Shown here: positions 8,633-18,433 of the stretch, piece by piece | Layout of the letters: each line of letters opens with the position of its first letter | Position numbering within the stretch: the first letter of the stretch is position 1 | Source of the DNA: Verrucomicrobiia bacterium | Lineage (GTDB): Bacteria; Verrucomicrobiota; Verrucomicrobiia; Limisphaerales; UBA9464 | Length of the DNA stretch: 64,000 bases | Reading direction: 5' to 3' | Assembly (NCBI GenBank): GCA_019634635.1 | Contig: JAHCBB010000010.1 | Span: 1-64,000 of the forward strand | Position numbers and translations under genes: made by a program | Notes under the pieces: model-generated | The model's input: only the letters and a program-made list of their open reading frames with translations | Told to the model about the DNA's origin: nothing | The model's database searches: none

Positions 8633-10042
8633 TCAAGGGCGGACGGATGCCTCGCCGGCTTGTACCTGGTGCAGGAGTTCCTGAAACTGGACGTTTTCCG
8701 GTGCAGCCCGGATCGCGGATTCTACAAGACGCGTCGCATCGTTCCAGCGTCCCTGGGATGTCAGCAGTTCGAGGTGGCGGAGGACCACATCCGGGTAGCC
8801 TGGTGACAGGTCGCGGGCCACCCGGTATATGGCCTCCGCCTCGGATCCCAGGCCGCGGTCTTGGAGCAGGGATCCTTGGGCGAGGGCCAGGTTGGCCCAC
8901 GAGTCGCGGACCACGGGCGCATCCACCACCGCTGGATCATCAAGCAGACTGCCTGCCCTGGAGATCCAGTAGTCCACTGAGTTCCGGGCGTGATCAGCAT
9001 CCAGGCCGTCGCCGCCCCCCAATTGGATCAGCGGGCCACTCGGGACCGCATCGGATCGAAGGCTTGGCAGCGGGAATGACTCCTCCATGAAGAAGGGAAG
9101 GTCCGGGTTGAGATCGATCAGCCGGGAGACCAGCGCTTCATTGATGGCCATTACCGCCGCCTGGCCGCCGACGTGCACCCTCCCGTCGGGATGCACTTCA
9201 ATTTGCTCGCCCGGGCGAATTTGTCGCGCGTCCTGAGGGGACCCCCGATCGTGCTCGAACCGTTGCATGGCGTCCGCGATGTACGCTTGAAAGGCCCGGC
9301 GGCTGTCGTCCTGGCTGGGGAGATGCAGCCGGTCGCCATGGAGGAATTGCAGGTAGTCGAGGTAGGAGGCGTCCGCCAGCGTGTTCTGGGTGAGGACCAC
9401 GCGGGCTTCCCCGTCCGTGGCGTTCATGAGGGTGGGGATGAAGCGTCCAGGGTCGGTTCCCCCAAGGACCACGCCGCCGGGAGGTGCCTGATCGAGGACT
9501 TCCCGTCCGTACTCGAGGAGTGCGGCCGCCGGCCATCGGTGCGCGACTTCGAGGACCCCGAAGGTCTCCAGGACGGGCTGCCAGATCAGGGTCATCGCAT
9601 CCGACCCTTCGCTGCTCCCGCGCTGCTTCATCAGTTCCGCGTAGGCGGCCTCGACGTCCTCCCACGACCCGGTGGACGCCAGCCCGAAGAATTCGCGGAA
9701 CTCAGCGGACACTTCGATGCCGTGACGTCGCGCCATGGCATCGGCCAGGTCGAGACGGCTCTGCACGAATGCCCGAACCCGCTTGGCGACTTCGATCTCA
9801 TCAGATTCGGGCTCCCTCTGCGGCGCTGTGGGTTGGCGGACTCCCATCCCGGAATCCCGGAGTCCGGATGTCGAATCGGCGGCAACGGGAAGGCCCTCCG
9901 GATCGGGTGGCATCCCCCCGCCGGCGGGAGGACGGCTGGCGAGCCACGCCAGGAGGACCAGCAAGGCCAACAGGATGGCGAACGGAACGAGGTGGCGACG
10001 GCCTGCGGCCCTGTTGGCTGGCTCCGGACGTTCGGTGTTCAT
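8633..10042 (-). CDS. membrane-anchored TPR-containing hypothetical protein
   Basis: A 469-residue protein. A basic N-terminus (NRAAGRRH) is followed by one strong transmembrane segment at about residues 18-34 and a Pro/Gly-rich linker, so the body should be periplasmic. The C-terminal third has two TPR-like helix pairs, around WANLALAQGSLLQDRGLGSEAEAIYRVA and the following GYPDVVLRHLELLTSQGRWNDA. The central part is acidic and Ala/Leu-rich with no catalytic motif. The function is unknown. The gene precedes, on the same strand, no close partner: the next upstream gene starts 340 bases away. Confidence 0.75.
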   Translation of the reverse strand: MNTERPEPANRAAGRRHLVPFAILLALLVLLAWLASRPPAGGGMPPDPEGLPVAADSTSGLRDSGMGVRQPTAPQREPESDEIEVAKRVRAFVQSRLDLADAMARRHGIEVSAEFREFFGLASTGSWEDVEAAYAELMKQRGSSEGSDAMTLIWQPVLETFGVLEVAHRWPAAALLEYGREVLDQAPPGGVVLGGTDPGRFIPTLMNATDGEARVVLTQNTLADASYLDYLQFLHGDRLHLPSQDDSRRAFQAYIADAMQRFEHDRGSPQDARQIRPGEQIEVHPDGRVHVGGQAAVMAINEALVSRLIDLNPDLPFFMEESFPLPSLRSDAVPSGPLIQLGGGDGLDADHARNSVDYWISRAGSLLDDPAVVDAPVVRDSWANLALAQGSLLQDRGLGSEAEAIYRVARDLSPGYPDVVLRHLELLTSQGRWNDATRLVESAIRAAPENVQFQELLHQVQAGEASVRP

Positions 10043-10381
10043 GTACCGGCGGGACGAGTGCGGTGTTCAACAGGCAGACACCGCATTCCAGCCGATTTGT
10101 ATATTGCTTCGCGGTTCCAATCAGATCCTGCCCGCAACGGGGGCGTCACCGTTCGATACCCTGTCGCATCCTCCCGCATGGAGGGCAAGGAGCGCGCGTT
10201 TGGGCACGGCGGTCGCGCGAGGCGTGTGAAAGGGAACTGCGCTGATATCGTGACCCCTTCTACACGCCCGACGATTCGCCTGTCGGGGCGCCCGAACTTG
10301 GGGGTGGAGTGAACCACGCGGTGCCCGGCCCGCGCTGGCTTGGTCCGGGGCTGCGTCGCTGCCGACCGGATTCAAACCGGA
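10043..10381. other. intergenic region with no recognisable gene
   Basis: A 339-base stretch between the TPR protein and the large sigma-factor fusion, both on the minus strand. Short frames look like chance and no strong hairpin or promoter was noted. Confidence 0.4.
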
Positions 10382-13300
10382 CTACGGCGCCCCGGATGAT
10401 ACTTCCGTTGCAATGACACCGAGTTGGAGTTCGCCAACCACCGGCTCGGACGGAATCGTCAGATCGTGTTTCGCAGTCAGCAGTGGGGCGACTGTACGGA
10501 CGCCGTCCGCTTGCGGCCCGGCCGGAGGGATCAGCGCGATGGAAAGGCGGTAGTCCCCTTCGCTCACCGAGTCCGCAGCAAAGGAGCCGTCCGGCTGCAG
10601 GGCCACGGGCACCTGCTTGGCCCGGCGGGCCAGTTCCTTCATCTCCGGCGTCTGAAACCACTGCTGAAGCGTGGCGGGATCGTCGCGAATCTCTGCGGGA
10701 GGCTCGGGGAATGGCGTGTGCAGCACCGCCATCCAATGGGCTCCCGGCGGCGCCGTGAATCCTGCCGGCAATTGCAGGCGTCCGGTGACCCGATATCCGC
10801 CTCCCAGGGTCACTTGGATGCTTTCGCCAGGCATCACGGTTGCTTCCACCATCTGTCCCGACGTCGCACTGGAGCTGCCATTGCCCAGGTCCGTGACGAT
10901 CCAGTGACTCACGCGGACGGGACCGGGCGGCGCCTGCGGGAACAGGAACCGTCCGTTCCCATCTGTGGCGGCTGTAAGGTCAAAATCCAGCTCCCCGTGA
11001 CGCAGCTCCCATGGAAATACCCTCACCAATTTGCCCTCGCGGGAACCGGCAGGACCCAGAAATTCGCCCTCGATGCGGCCCCACGGTTGCAGGCGGACGA
11101 ATTCATCGGCTTCCAAAGCGGGGAAGCTGGTTTCGAGGTACCCCGCCGGGTGCGCGAAGATCAGACGCGTCACCTGCGGGTCATCCACCAGCTTGACCCG
11201 GCCGTTGGCGTCCGCCTGCTTCAAGGCGCCGGTACGGGAAAAGGAATCCGTCGTCAACCGGCCGGCAGACAACTTTAGAGCCGCACCCGGAAAAACCAGC
11301 CCCACATGGGTTCCGGAGGCGACGCGACCGGCGGGGTCCACGACCGTCACCTCGATTTCCGACGTCACCTCCAGCGCCACGTCGAGCGTCACCACACCTT
11401 CGTCATAACGGAGCGGACGCGAGAGGTGCGGCAGATAGCCCTCCGCCTCGAACTTGACGACAAATCGAGGGTCGTCCGTGCCCTCGATCACCTGTTCCTC
11501 CAAAGAATGACGGTAGGTGCCGCCAGTGAAATCGAGCGCGAACCGGTCAATCGAACTGAACTGCGCCGTGGTGCGCTGCTGCGCTGGATCGTATCGGGGC
11601 CAGCCCAGCACCAGCCGGAACCTGGGCACCGGCCGGCCCGTGTCGGCATCCGTAACCCGCCCCTGAACCACCAGCGCCGGTGGCAACGTGACGACGTGTT
11701 CCCGGCCATCGGCGGGGATGGCGACGTGATTGGTCCGCAGGTAACCGCGCGCCTCGATATCGAAGTGATGCTCTCCCGGAGGTGCATCTTCCCAGACGAC
11801 GCGACCCTCGTCGTCGGAACGTCCGTCAAAGGCGGCCTGCAGCAGCGTCGTCACCGCGCCCACCGGTTGGGGGCTCCGATCCATCGTGTTCAGCCACACA
11901 TAAGCCTGGGACACCGGTGCGCCGGCCTGGTTCACCAGACGCAACCGCAACGGGGTTCCTGGCCCAAGGACGAGTTGCACGGGGGCGTTCTCCCGCGTCA
12001 GAGTGAGTTGAACGGTTTTGGATGCGTACCCTTCCGCCTCGGCCGTCACTGGCGTCGCGCCCAGTTCGGTGCCGCGAACTTCGAAGGTGCCGTCCGGTTC
12101 CGTCCTGGACTCGCGGCTTCCGACGAATCCCTTCCTGCCCACCAGGACCGTTGCACCCGCCAGCGGTTCCCCGGCTTCGTTGAGGACGATGCCTTGCAGC
12201 TGGCCGGCAGCCTTGAGTCGGAAGACATGAGTCTGGTTGCGCAACTGCTTCACCAGGGCGTCGCGTTCCGGCCAGCCATGGTGGCCCACATGCGCTGCCG
12301 GTTGAAACTCCGGATGCGTGGCGCCGCCGGTAAGGCGCTCCAGCATGGATTCCGCGATCCGGTGGATCTGCCAGCGTCCCACCGCATCGGTTTCCACCTC
12401 GATCCAGTCGAACTCCTGGCTTTCGATGCCCTTTGGATCCAGACCATCGTCAATGTGATTCCAGCCCACCTTGGCCCCGGCGACCGGCCGGCCCTCGGGA
12501 TCCACCACTGTGCCGCCAATCCGTGCCGCCCGTTCCAGCCGCACCGTGTAGTTCGTGGGGATGGTGTCACCGCGCTCAGGCACCCAGCGCAGCTTCGTGT
12601 CGGCAAAGCCCTCCGCCACGGTGATCAGTTCCAACCGGGTCGTTCCCGGTGGCACCCGCACGGTCGCCTCGCCCTGTCGCGTGCCCGCAATACGGCGCTT
12701 GGTGAAGTGGGATCCCTCCCATCCGCGGTAGTTCACGATCACGTTGGGCACGGGACGGCCGGAATCCTTCGTCAGAATGGTGAGCGTGAGCGCAGGTTCG
12801 TTGTCACCCCCGGAGGCGTCGGCGGAGAGGAGTGCAGGTTCGGCTGCCGCGGCAGATGCGGGTCCGTCCGCGGCATTCTCCACGTCGTCCCCGGGAGCGA
12901 TCGCCGGCCCGCCGTCTGATGCGTCCGCGGCGACCGCATGTCGGTCGAGGCCCGTGGGCGCTCCCGTGGAATCCGCGCCGTTCCAGGCGTGCCGGCTCGT
13001 CCACATCAGCGCGCCGATGCCCAGCACCAGCGCGAGTGCTGCCAGCATCAACTTCCCCGGAACCGCGCCACCGGCCGTTGCGGTGGCGGCACCCGACCTC
13101 GCCGCCGGGGCGATCCGCTCGACGAGCCCCACCGGGACGGCGCCCACCGCGTGGGCCCCCAGGGTCGCGCCCAGGGCCGCCGTGGTGGAGGTGATGCCGC
13201 GTTTCGTCAGCGCTGCATGCAGTTTATCGAGCGCACGCTCGACGCGCATTCGCGCCGTGTTCTCCGACAGCCCAAGCCGCGCGCCGATCTCCGAGAGCGG

Positions 13301-13738
13301 GCGCTGCTCGAAGAATCGCAGCAGCACAGCCTGCCGATCGGCCTCGTTGAGATCGTGCATCGCCTCGTCGAGGACGGGACGAAGCCGGTTCCAGTCGGGT
13401 TCAGATGCGTCGGAGGAAAGCAGTTGGGACATGGCATGGGCGGCGGTTTCACGGACAAGACGGCGGGATTCGGTGCGGCGCTGTTGGGCCGCCGCAAAGC
13501 GGGTGCTGCTGTAGAGCCATCCGGTCAACGTGGGATGGCGCGTGAGCTGCCGGGCCTTGCGCGCCAGGTCGGTGAAGACGGATTGGGTCACATCCGCGGC
13601 GGCCGACACGTCGGGACCCACCTGCCGCATCGCGGCGGAGTAGACCAGGTTCACATGGCGGTGGACGAGTTCCGTGAAGGCGCCCTCGGAGCCGTCACGG
13701 ACAAACTGCTGAAGCAGCTCGGAATCAGATGCGTTCAT
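10382..13738 (-). CDS. giant ECF sigma factor fused to carboxypeptidase-regulatory-like domains
   Basis: An 1118-residue protein with two parts. Residues 1-185 are an ECF sigma factor: region 2 around FTELVHRHVNLVYSAAMRQV and a region 4 helix-turn-helix at PLSEIGARLGLSENTARMR. A transmembrane segment (LMLAALALVLGIGALMW) sits near 230-250. The remaining ~850 residues are beta-rich modules with repeated patterns such as GTVVDPEGRPVAGAKVGW, GIVLNEAGEPLAGATVLV and GRVTDADTGRPV, typical of CarboxypepD_reg/CNA-B-like folds. A single-pass anchored sigma factor with a large outer domain is implied. How the sigma part would be released (for example by proteolysis) is unknown. Confidence 0.85.
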   Translation of the reverse strand: MNASDSELLQQFVRDGSEGAFTELVHRHVNLVYSAAMRQVGPDVSAAADVTQSVFTDLARKARQLTRHPTLTGWLYSSTRFAAAQQRRTESRRLVRETAAHAMSQLLSSDASEPDWNRLRPVLDEAMHDLNEADRQAVLLRFFEQRPLSEIGARLGLSENTARMRVERALDKLHAALTKRGITSTTAALGATLGAHAVGAVPVGLVERIAPAARSGAATATAGGAVPGKLMLAALALVLGIGALMWTSRHAWNGADSTGAPTGLDRHAVAADASDGGPAIAPGDDVENAADGPASAAAAEPALLSADASGGDNEPALTLTILTKDSGRPVPNVIVNYRGWEGSHFTKRRIAGTRQGEATVRVPPGTTRLELITVAEGFADTKLRWVPERGDTIPTNYTVRLERAARIGGTVVDPEGRPVAGAKVGWNHIDDGLDPKGIESQEFDWIEVETDAVGRWQIHRIAESMLERLTGGATHPEFQPAAHVGHHGWPERDALVKQLRNQTHVFRLKAAGQLQGIVLNEAGEPLAGATVLVGRKGFVGSRESRTEPDGTFEVRGTELGATPVTAEAEGYASKTVQLTLTRENAPVQLVLGPGTPLRLRLVNQAGAPVSQAYVWLNTMDRSPQPVGAVTTLLQAAFDGRSDDEGRVVWEDAPPGEHHFDIEARGYLRTNHVAIPADGREHVVTLPPALVVQGRVTDADTGRPVPRFRLVLGWPRYDPAQQRTTAQFSSIDRFALDFTGGTYRHSLEEQVIEGTDDPRFVVKFEAEGYLPHLSRPLRYDEGVVTLDVALEVTSEIEVTVVDPAGRVASGTHVGLVFPGAALKLSAGRLTTDSFSRTGALKQADANGRVKLVDDPQVTRLIFAHPAGYLETSFPALEADEFVRLQPWGRIEGEFLGPAGSREGKLVRVFPWELRHGELDFDLTAATDGNGRFLFPQAPPGPVRVSHWIVTDLGNGSSSATSGQMVEATVMPGESIQVTLGGGYRVTGRLQLPAGFTAPPGAHWMAVLHTPFPEPPAEIRDDPATLQQWFQTPEMKELARRAKQVPVALQPDGSFAADSVSEGDYRLSIALIPPAGPQADGVRTVAPLLTAKHDLTIPSEPVVGELQLGVIATEVSSGAP

Positions 13739-13907
13739 CTCAACCAGTCCACTGCCGCCACACCCGGAAACCGCACATTCGGGCGTGTTGCGGATGTGTT
13801 TTCACCGGAGTGCAACCGGTGCTGCATGCCCTGGCGATCCCTCCGGTGGCGCGACGTCCCAGGCCCGGGTGCATCCAGCGGGAAATACCGGGGCACCGAT
13901 GTGATCA

Positions 13908-14642
13908 TCATGGCTGGGGCGGAGTCGCAAGCGCCTCGATCAAGTGCCGGAGTTCGGCACGCACGTCACTTCCGGCCGGCAGGGTCTGCGCAATCTCGGC
14001 GCGGACGTGTTCACGAAAGCGCCGGCGGAGACGATGGATGGCGACGCGCACGGCGCCCTCGGTCATGCGGAGTTGCGATGCTGCGGCAGCGTGGGAACCG
14101 GGATCGGACTCGAAGGAGAGCCATGCCTTGAGCACGTGGAATTGATCGGCGGCGCCGGCGGCAACGGCTTCGGATTCCTGAAGTCCGAGGGCCCGCTCCA
14201 CAACCGCCATGGCCCAGTGATGGTCGAACATCGCCTCCAATCGCGGAGTGGCGTCGGGCAACGGGAGTTCGGAACGGGTGTCGGTGCCGGCACCGATGGG
14301 CAGGTGATCGGCCTGGCCGCCGCGCTTTTCGCGCGAGGCATGCAGGCGGCGGTTGGCGATGAAGTGCTTGAGCGCGCCCAGGAGGTAGGAGCGGAAACGC
14401 CCGCGATCCGGATTTGCGCCGGATACTCCGTGTCGGGTCAACAGAGAGGCGAAGAATTCATGGGCGACTTCGCGGGGCTCGTCGGGGTGGCATCCGGTGT
14501 GGGCGAGGTAGGCGACGACGGGGCCATAGTACGCGGAGCAGAGTTCGGCCAGCGCAGTCCGGGCTGATTCGGAATCGCCGTGGGCGGCCATGACCCGGGT
14601 CCATCGGGTGGTGACGAAATGCTGGGAATGCTCGGGGTTCAC
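13908..14642 (-). CDS. ECF sigma-70 factor encoded downstream of a Ser/Thr kinase
   Basis: A 244-residue sigma factor starting at GTG 14642, which overlaps the kinase stop as GTGA. Region 2 resembles TRWTRVMAAHGDSESARTALAELCSAYYGPV, then REVAHEFFASLL and RGRFRSYLLGALKHF, a form common in Planctomycetota and Verrucomicrobiota. Region 4 is around LRMTEGAVRVAIHRLRRRF. The short overlap means kinase and sigma factor are made together. In Vibrio an ECF43-group factor is activated by threonine phosphorylation from a Hanks-type kinase, so direct phosphorylation is a fair hypothesis here. No anti-sigma gene is adjacent. Confidence 0.85.
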   Translation of the reverse strand: MNPEHSQHFVTTRWTRVMAAHGDSESARTALAELCSAYYGPVVAYLAHTGCHPDEPREVAHEFFASLLTRHGVSGANPDRGRFRSYLLGALKHFIANRRLHASREKRGGQADHLPIGAGTDTRSELPLPDATPRLEAMFDHHWAMAVVERALGLQESEAVAAGAADQFHVLKAWLSFESDPGSHAAAASQLRMTEGAVRVAIHRLRRRFREHVRAEIAQTLPAGSDVRAELRHLIEALATPPQP

Positions 14643-17600
14643 CAGGTTGGACGTTCGATGGTCACAGGCGGGATGGGCAGCGGTCTCTTGTATTGCCCGA
14701 TGGTCATCCATCCGGCGATCAGCACCGCGGAAACGAGCAGCAAGAGCAGCGGGATGCCGAGGACGACGGCCATTTTGCGGGTGCGTCCACCGGCGAGGAA
14801 GGCGAGGACGAGTCCGGCCAGCAGGAACAGCACAAGAAACGGCAGCACCATCAGGATCCAGCGCCACAGGGGTGCGGGGGGCCGGACTGGCGTGATGGAA
14901 TGGATCCGCATCTGAAGGGGTTCGCCCTGGATGCTGCACAACTGGAAGAGGTCGGCGCGTGAACCCTGGGCGCCCCAGCAGGTGGAACCCAGAATCGCCT
15001 GCGCAATGGTCCCGAAATCCCCGGGAACTTCCTGGGTGGTGGATGCACCAGGCAGCACGGTCCGGATGCGGACCTGGTCGTTGGCCAGCCGGTCAATCGT
15101 TACCTCGACGGTCTCCCCCTGCGAGAGCGGTGCATGTGTCGGGATGGAGGAAAGCCGGGAACCCAATGCGAACTGTGCGAATCCGGGAGCGCCCACGGTG
15201 AGGGACCATTGCAGCCGGAGCGATGATTCGTTGAAGCTGCTGGAGCCCGTGATCGAGACCCAGTCGGGAGAACCCAAGATCTGTGCGGGAACCACTTCGA
15301 TCGCGGCGCGGTAGGTCCCGCCGTTGGATGCAATGGTTTCAAAGATCGGCCAGATGCCGAGCCCGGCCCCGCCCCATTCCTGGCGTTGAAGGTTCCGATA
15401 GGTTTCGACCGCGGCGGCGGCGTCGGGAAAGATGAGGGCGACCTCCCAGTTGTGGTCTCCCTGCGGGAGGAAGCGGGTGGGGCGATTTCCCGAGGGCTGA
15501 CCGGAACGGGCCTCGGCAAAGGGCGGATCGCGATGGAGGGCAATCTGTTCTAAGGCCGCGTCGGAGAGGGTGGGGCCATCAAGTGCGACGCGGAGTTGGA
15601 CCGGGTGGTCCGGCACCGTGGCGACGACGCGGACGATGATGCGATTGTCCTCCTGGCGCAGCGGTTCGACGGCGAGCTGGCTGACGCCAGTTGATGGGGC
15701 CGTCGAGAATCCGGATCGGACTCGGGAAAAACCCAGCAAACCGGCGAGGGCGGTGGAGGCGAGGAGGGCCGGCAAGGTCAGGGCGAAGATCCTGCGCCAG
15801 GAGTGCGAGCAGGTGTGCGGGCGGGCCAGGGCGAGCAGGGTGGTGCCGGAGATGAGTAAAAGGACGCTGCCGATCCAGGTGGTAAAGGTCAGGACGGCTT
15901 CGGCGGGAACGGGGTTCCAACTGCGGTCATTGGCAATCTGAACGGCGATCCAGACACCGAAGGCCAGCAGCGGCGTTCCGAGGATCAGGCAGGCTGCACC
16001 GGTCCATTGCATCCAGCGTCGAGGCGGAGCGGAGGACTGCGCTCCCCCGGGCGGGCGGAGGAGCAGTGCCCCGGCGAGAATCAGGGGTAGGGAAGGAAGG
16101 AAACCCTGCCAGCGGGGTGGCCGGGATGTGGGCTGACCAAGGGCACGCTCGAGGTTGGCGCGGTGTTCGGATGCGGAGGCCAGCGATCGGGCGAGATGGA
16201 TGCTCAAGGCTTCGAATATGCCGGGGCTGGCGTCCGAATCTGAAGCGGTTGGGGGCGGAGGTTGGAGGGCGATGTCTTGCTGGAGACGGGATTCCTCCGC
16301 CCGGGTGACCTGAATTTCCCGAATCAATTGGGCGGTCGGAAGATCGTGCCGGGATGCGGTCCAGCTCGAGATCACAACGGGCAGCGCGAGTCCTGCCAGC
16401 AGCAGGAGCATACCGACGATCCGGCTCCAAGGACGGGTTGAAGGGACTTGAGCGTCGCCACAGGGCAGGGTTTGGCGAACGCGGTATCCGCCGCCGACAG
16501 CCACGAGAAAGGCGATCATGCTGGAGGCGTATCCCGCGATGAAGGGCAGTGGGGAGCTCCTGCCGCTTGCGTTCGCGAGGACGATTGAAACCAGGATGGG
16601 GATCAGGAACGCGATAATCAGGGCACTGGCGGCCCCGGGATGCCCGGGTGGAACTTTGAGTTGGGAACGCGGGGTGAAATCGGGTTCGCGTCCGGAGACC
16701 CGGGTGACGGCGTCCCGGAGAGTGACCTGCCATTCGGCGAGCCGTGCACTGCGGCTTGACGGCCATGAAAGCAAACCTTCGTTGGGGGCGATGAAGCGTT
16801 GGTGGAGTTGGCCGTCCACTTCATGGGTCACGCTCAGCATCTCCAATCCGAACGGGTTCATGTTCCGCGGATACTGTCCGATACTGACGTCGCGGATCGT
16901 ATCGAGGGGGATGACGTACTGGACGCCTTTGACGACGTACGTGAGACGCCGTTCGTCCAGCACGAGTTGGCCGCGATTGTGCATGGCCCAGAACTGGCCG
17001 TAGAAGGTCGCAAGTTCTTCCGGGGTGTGGATCAGGGCGCCCCCGGTTTTGAGCAGGCGGGGAGCCGGCGGGGGCTGGGTGTCGAGTGGCTGGGGCGGGG
17101 AGGGACGGACGGTGATGGAATCGAGTTGGGTGCGGAATTCCGCGGCGGTGGCGTAACGGAGTTCGGGTTGTACGGCGAGCGCACGCAGGACGATTTCGTC
17201 GAGCCGGACATCCACCTGGACCTTGTGGGACGGGGGTTGGAGCCGGGCGCCGGGAAGTTCACCGGTCAGAAGTTCGTAGAGGACGACGCCGAGTGAATAG
17301 ATGTCGGCCCGGTGATCGGAACCGGCGGCTGGATCGCGCTGCTCCGGGGCCATGTACTGTGGGGTTCCGGCCGCGGAATGGGCGGTCAGACTTGGGCCGC
17401 TTCTGGATTCGGATGCTGGTTGGCCGGAGTCGTTTGGGGAGGGGGTGTCGGAAAGGATGCGGGCGATGCCGAAGTCGGCGATCTTGATCCGGCCTTCTTT
17501 GTCGAGGAGGAGGTTCTCGGGTTTGATGTCGCGATGCACGATGCCGCGTTCGTGGGCGAACTGGAGCGCGGTGCAGACGGGCGGAACGATGGCGAGGGCT

Positions 17601-18103
17601 TGTTCGGGAGTGAACCGTCCAGCCTGCATGGCCTGACGGAGGTTCACACCGTCCACGAACTCCATGAGCAGGAAGTAGAAGCCTCCCGGTTGACCAGTGG
17701 ATGCCGTCGGGGCGAAGCCGAAATCGTGGACGGTGACGATGTTGGGGTGACTGAGTGCGGCAAGCGCACGCGCTTCGCGGGCGAAGCGGTCGGCAAAGGC
17801 GGGATCCCGCTCGCGACCCGGGGCGAGGAGTTTGAGGGCGATGGGGCGGTTCAGGGATTTTTGGCGGGCACGATAAACGACGCCCATCCCGCCGCGTCCG
17901 ATGAGTTCCTCGATTTCGAGTTGAGGAAAGGCGGCGGCGACGGTGTCGAGAGCCGGAGGGGAGGGCGGTGTGGCGTCGGAATCCCCCCCGGTGTCGAAGG
18001 CGACGCGGGCGAGAAGACAGCGCGGGCAGAGGCCCAGGGCGCGGCCGGGCTCCAGGGGGCGCCGGCAACCCGGGCAGCAAACGGGTGACTGCGATGAGTC
18101 CAT
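14639..18103 (-). CDS. Hanks-type Ser/Thr protein kinase with zinc-ribbon-like N-terminus and large membrane/outer region
   Basis: An 1154-residue protein. Cys10, Cys13, Cys26 and Cys29 form a CxxC...CPRC zinc-ribbon-like motif. The kinase domain spans about 62-330: glycine loop GRGGMG (69-74), Lys91, catalytic HRDIKPEN, the DFG motif in IADFGIA, and GTPQYMAPEQ. A domain with VIPLDTIRDVSIGQ (PH-like) follows. Several transmembrane segments then lead to a C-terminal region that includes a stretch with SDAALEQIA and a final transmembrane pair. The stop overlaps the ECF sigma factor start, so the kinase probably controls that factor. Substrates are not proven. Confidence 0.88.
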   Translation of the reverse strand: MDSSQSPVCCPGCRRPLEPGRALGLCPRCLLARVAFDTGGDSDATPPSPPALDTVAAAFPQLEIEELIGRGGMGVVYRARQKSLNRPIALKLLAPGRERDPAFADRFAREARALAALSHPNIVTVHDFGFAPTASTGQPGGFYFLLMEFVDGVNLRQAMQAGRFTPEQALAIVPPVCTALQFAHERGIVHRDIKPENLLLDKEGRIKIADFGIARILSDTPSPNDSGQPASESRSGPSLTAHSAAGTPQYMAPEQRDPAAGSDHRADIYSLGVVLYELLTGELPGARLQPPSHKVQVDVRLDEIVLRALAVQPELRYATAAEFRTQLDSITVRPSPPQPLDTQPPPAPRLLKTGGALIHTPEELATFYGQFWAMHNRGQLVLDERRLTYVVKGVQYVIPLDTIRDVSIGQYPRNMNPFGLEMLSVTHEVDGQLHQRFIAPNEGLLSWPSSRSARLAEWQVTLRDAVTRVSGREPDFTPRSQLKVPPGHPGAASALIIAFLIPILVSIVLANASGRSSPLPFIAGYASSMIAFLVAVGGGYRVRQTLPCGDAQVPSTRPWSRIVGMLLLLAGLALPVVISSWTASRHDLPTAQLIREIQVTRAEESRLQQDIALQPPPPTASDSDASPGIFEALSIHLARSLASASEHRANLERALGQPTSRPPRWQGFLPSLPLILAGALLLRPPGGAQSSAPPRRWMQWTGAACLILGTPLLAFGVWIAVQIANDRSWNPVPAEAVLTFTTWIGSVLLLISGTTLLALARPHTCSHSWRRIFALTLPALLASTALAGLLGFSRVRSGFSTAPSTGVSQLAVEPLRQEDNRIIVRVVATVPDHPVQLRVALDGPTLSDAALEQIALHRDPPFAEARSGQPSGNRPTRFLPQGDHNWEVALIFPDAAAAVETYRNLQRQEWGGAGLGIWPIFETIASNGGTYRAAIEVVPAQILGSPDWVSITGSSSFNESSLRLQWSLTVGAPGFAQFALGSRLSSIPTHAPLSQGETVEVTIDRLANDQVRIRTVLPGASTTQEVPGDFGTIAQAILGSTCWGAQGSRADLFQLCSIQGEPLQMRIHSITPVRPPAPLWRWILMVLPFLVLFLLAGLVLAFLAGGRTRKMAVVLGIPLLLLLVSAVLIAGWMTIGQYKRPLPIPPVTIERPTW

Positions 18104-18433
18104 ACGCGCTTTCCTGAAACGTCGCCGGGCGGGTGTTACGGAGAAAGACCGGAATTTTGCGGTGGACCCGGTCCTGCGCCCGCCGTCGCCGGAACGGATG
18201 GGAGATGGGTCTGCACTCCAGGAAGCGCGCTGTTGACGGACGTGCGGTCCCTTTGATCCCCGTGTCTGGCCTTCGAGCTGGGTGATCGTTGCGACGAGTC
18301 CCTTCTCGGCATCCGGTCACCGGGGAATTTTCCCGGACGCCCCGGCCGCACACGTTTCCAGATCGAGACGGCAAGCTGCGTTGATCTGTGTGAGTCTGCG
18401 GTGAAACCCTTTCCACAGGCCGGATCGTTCGGC
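18104..18433. other. intergenic region with no recognisable gene
   Basis: A 330-base stretch separates the kinase start from the end of the next minus-strand gene. It should carry the promoter for the kinase-sigma operon. No clear motif was found; frames here look like chance. Confidence 0.4.
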
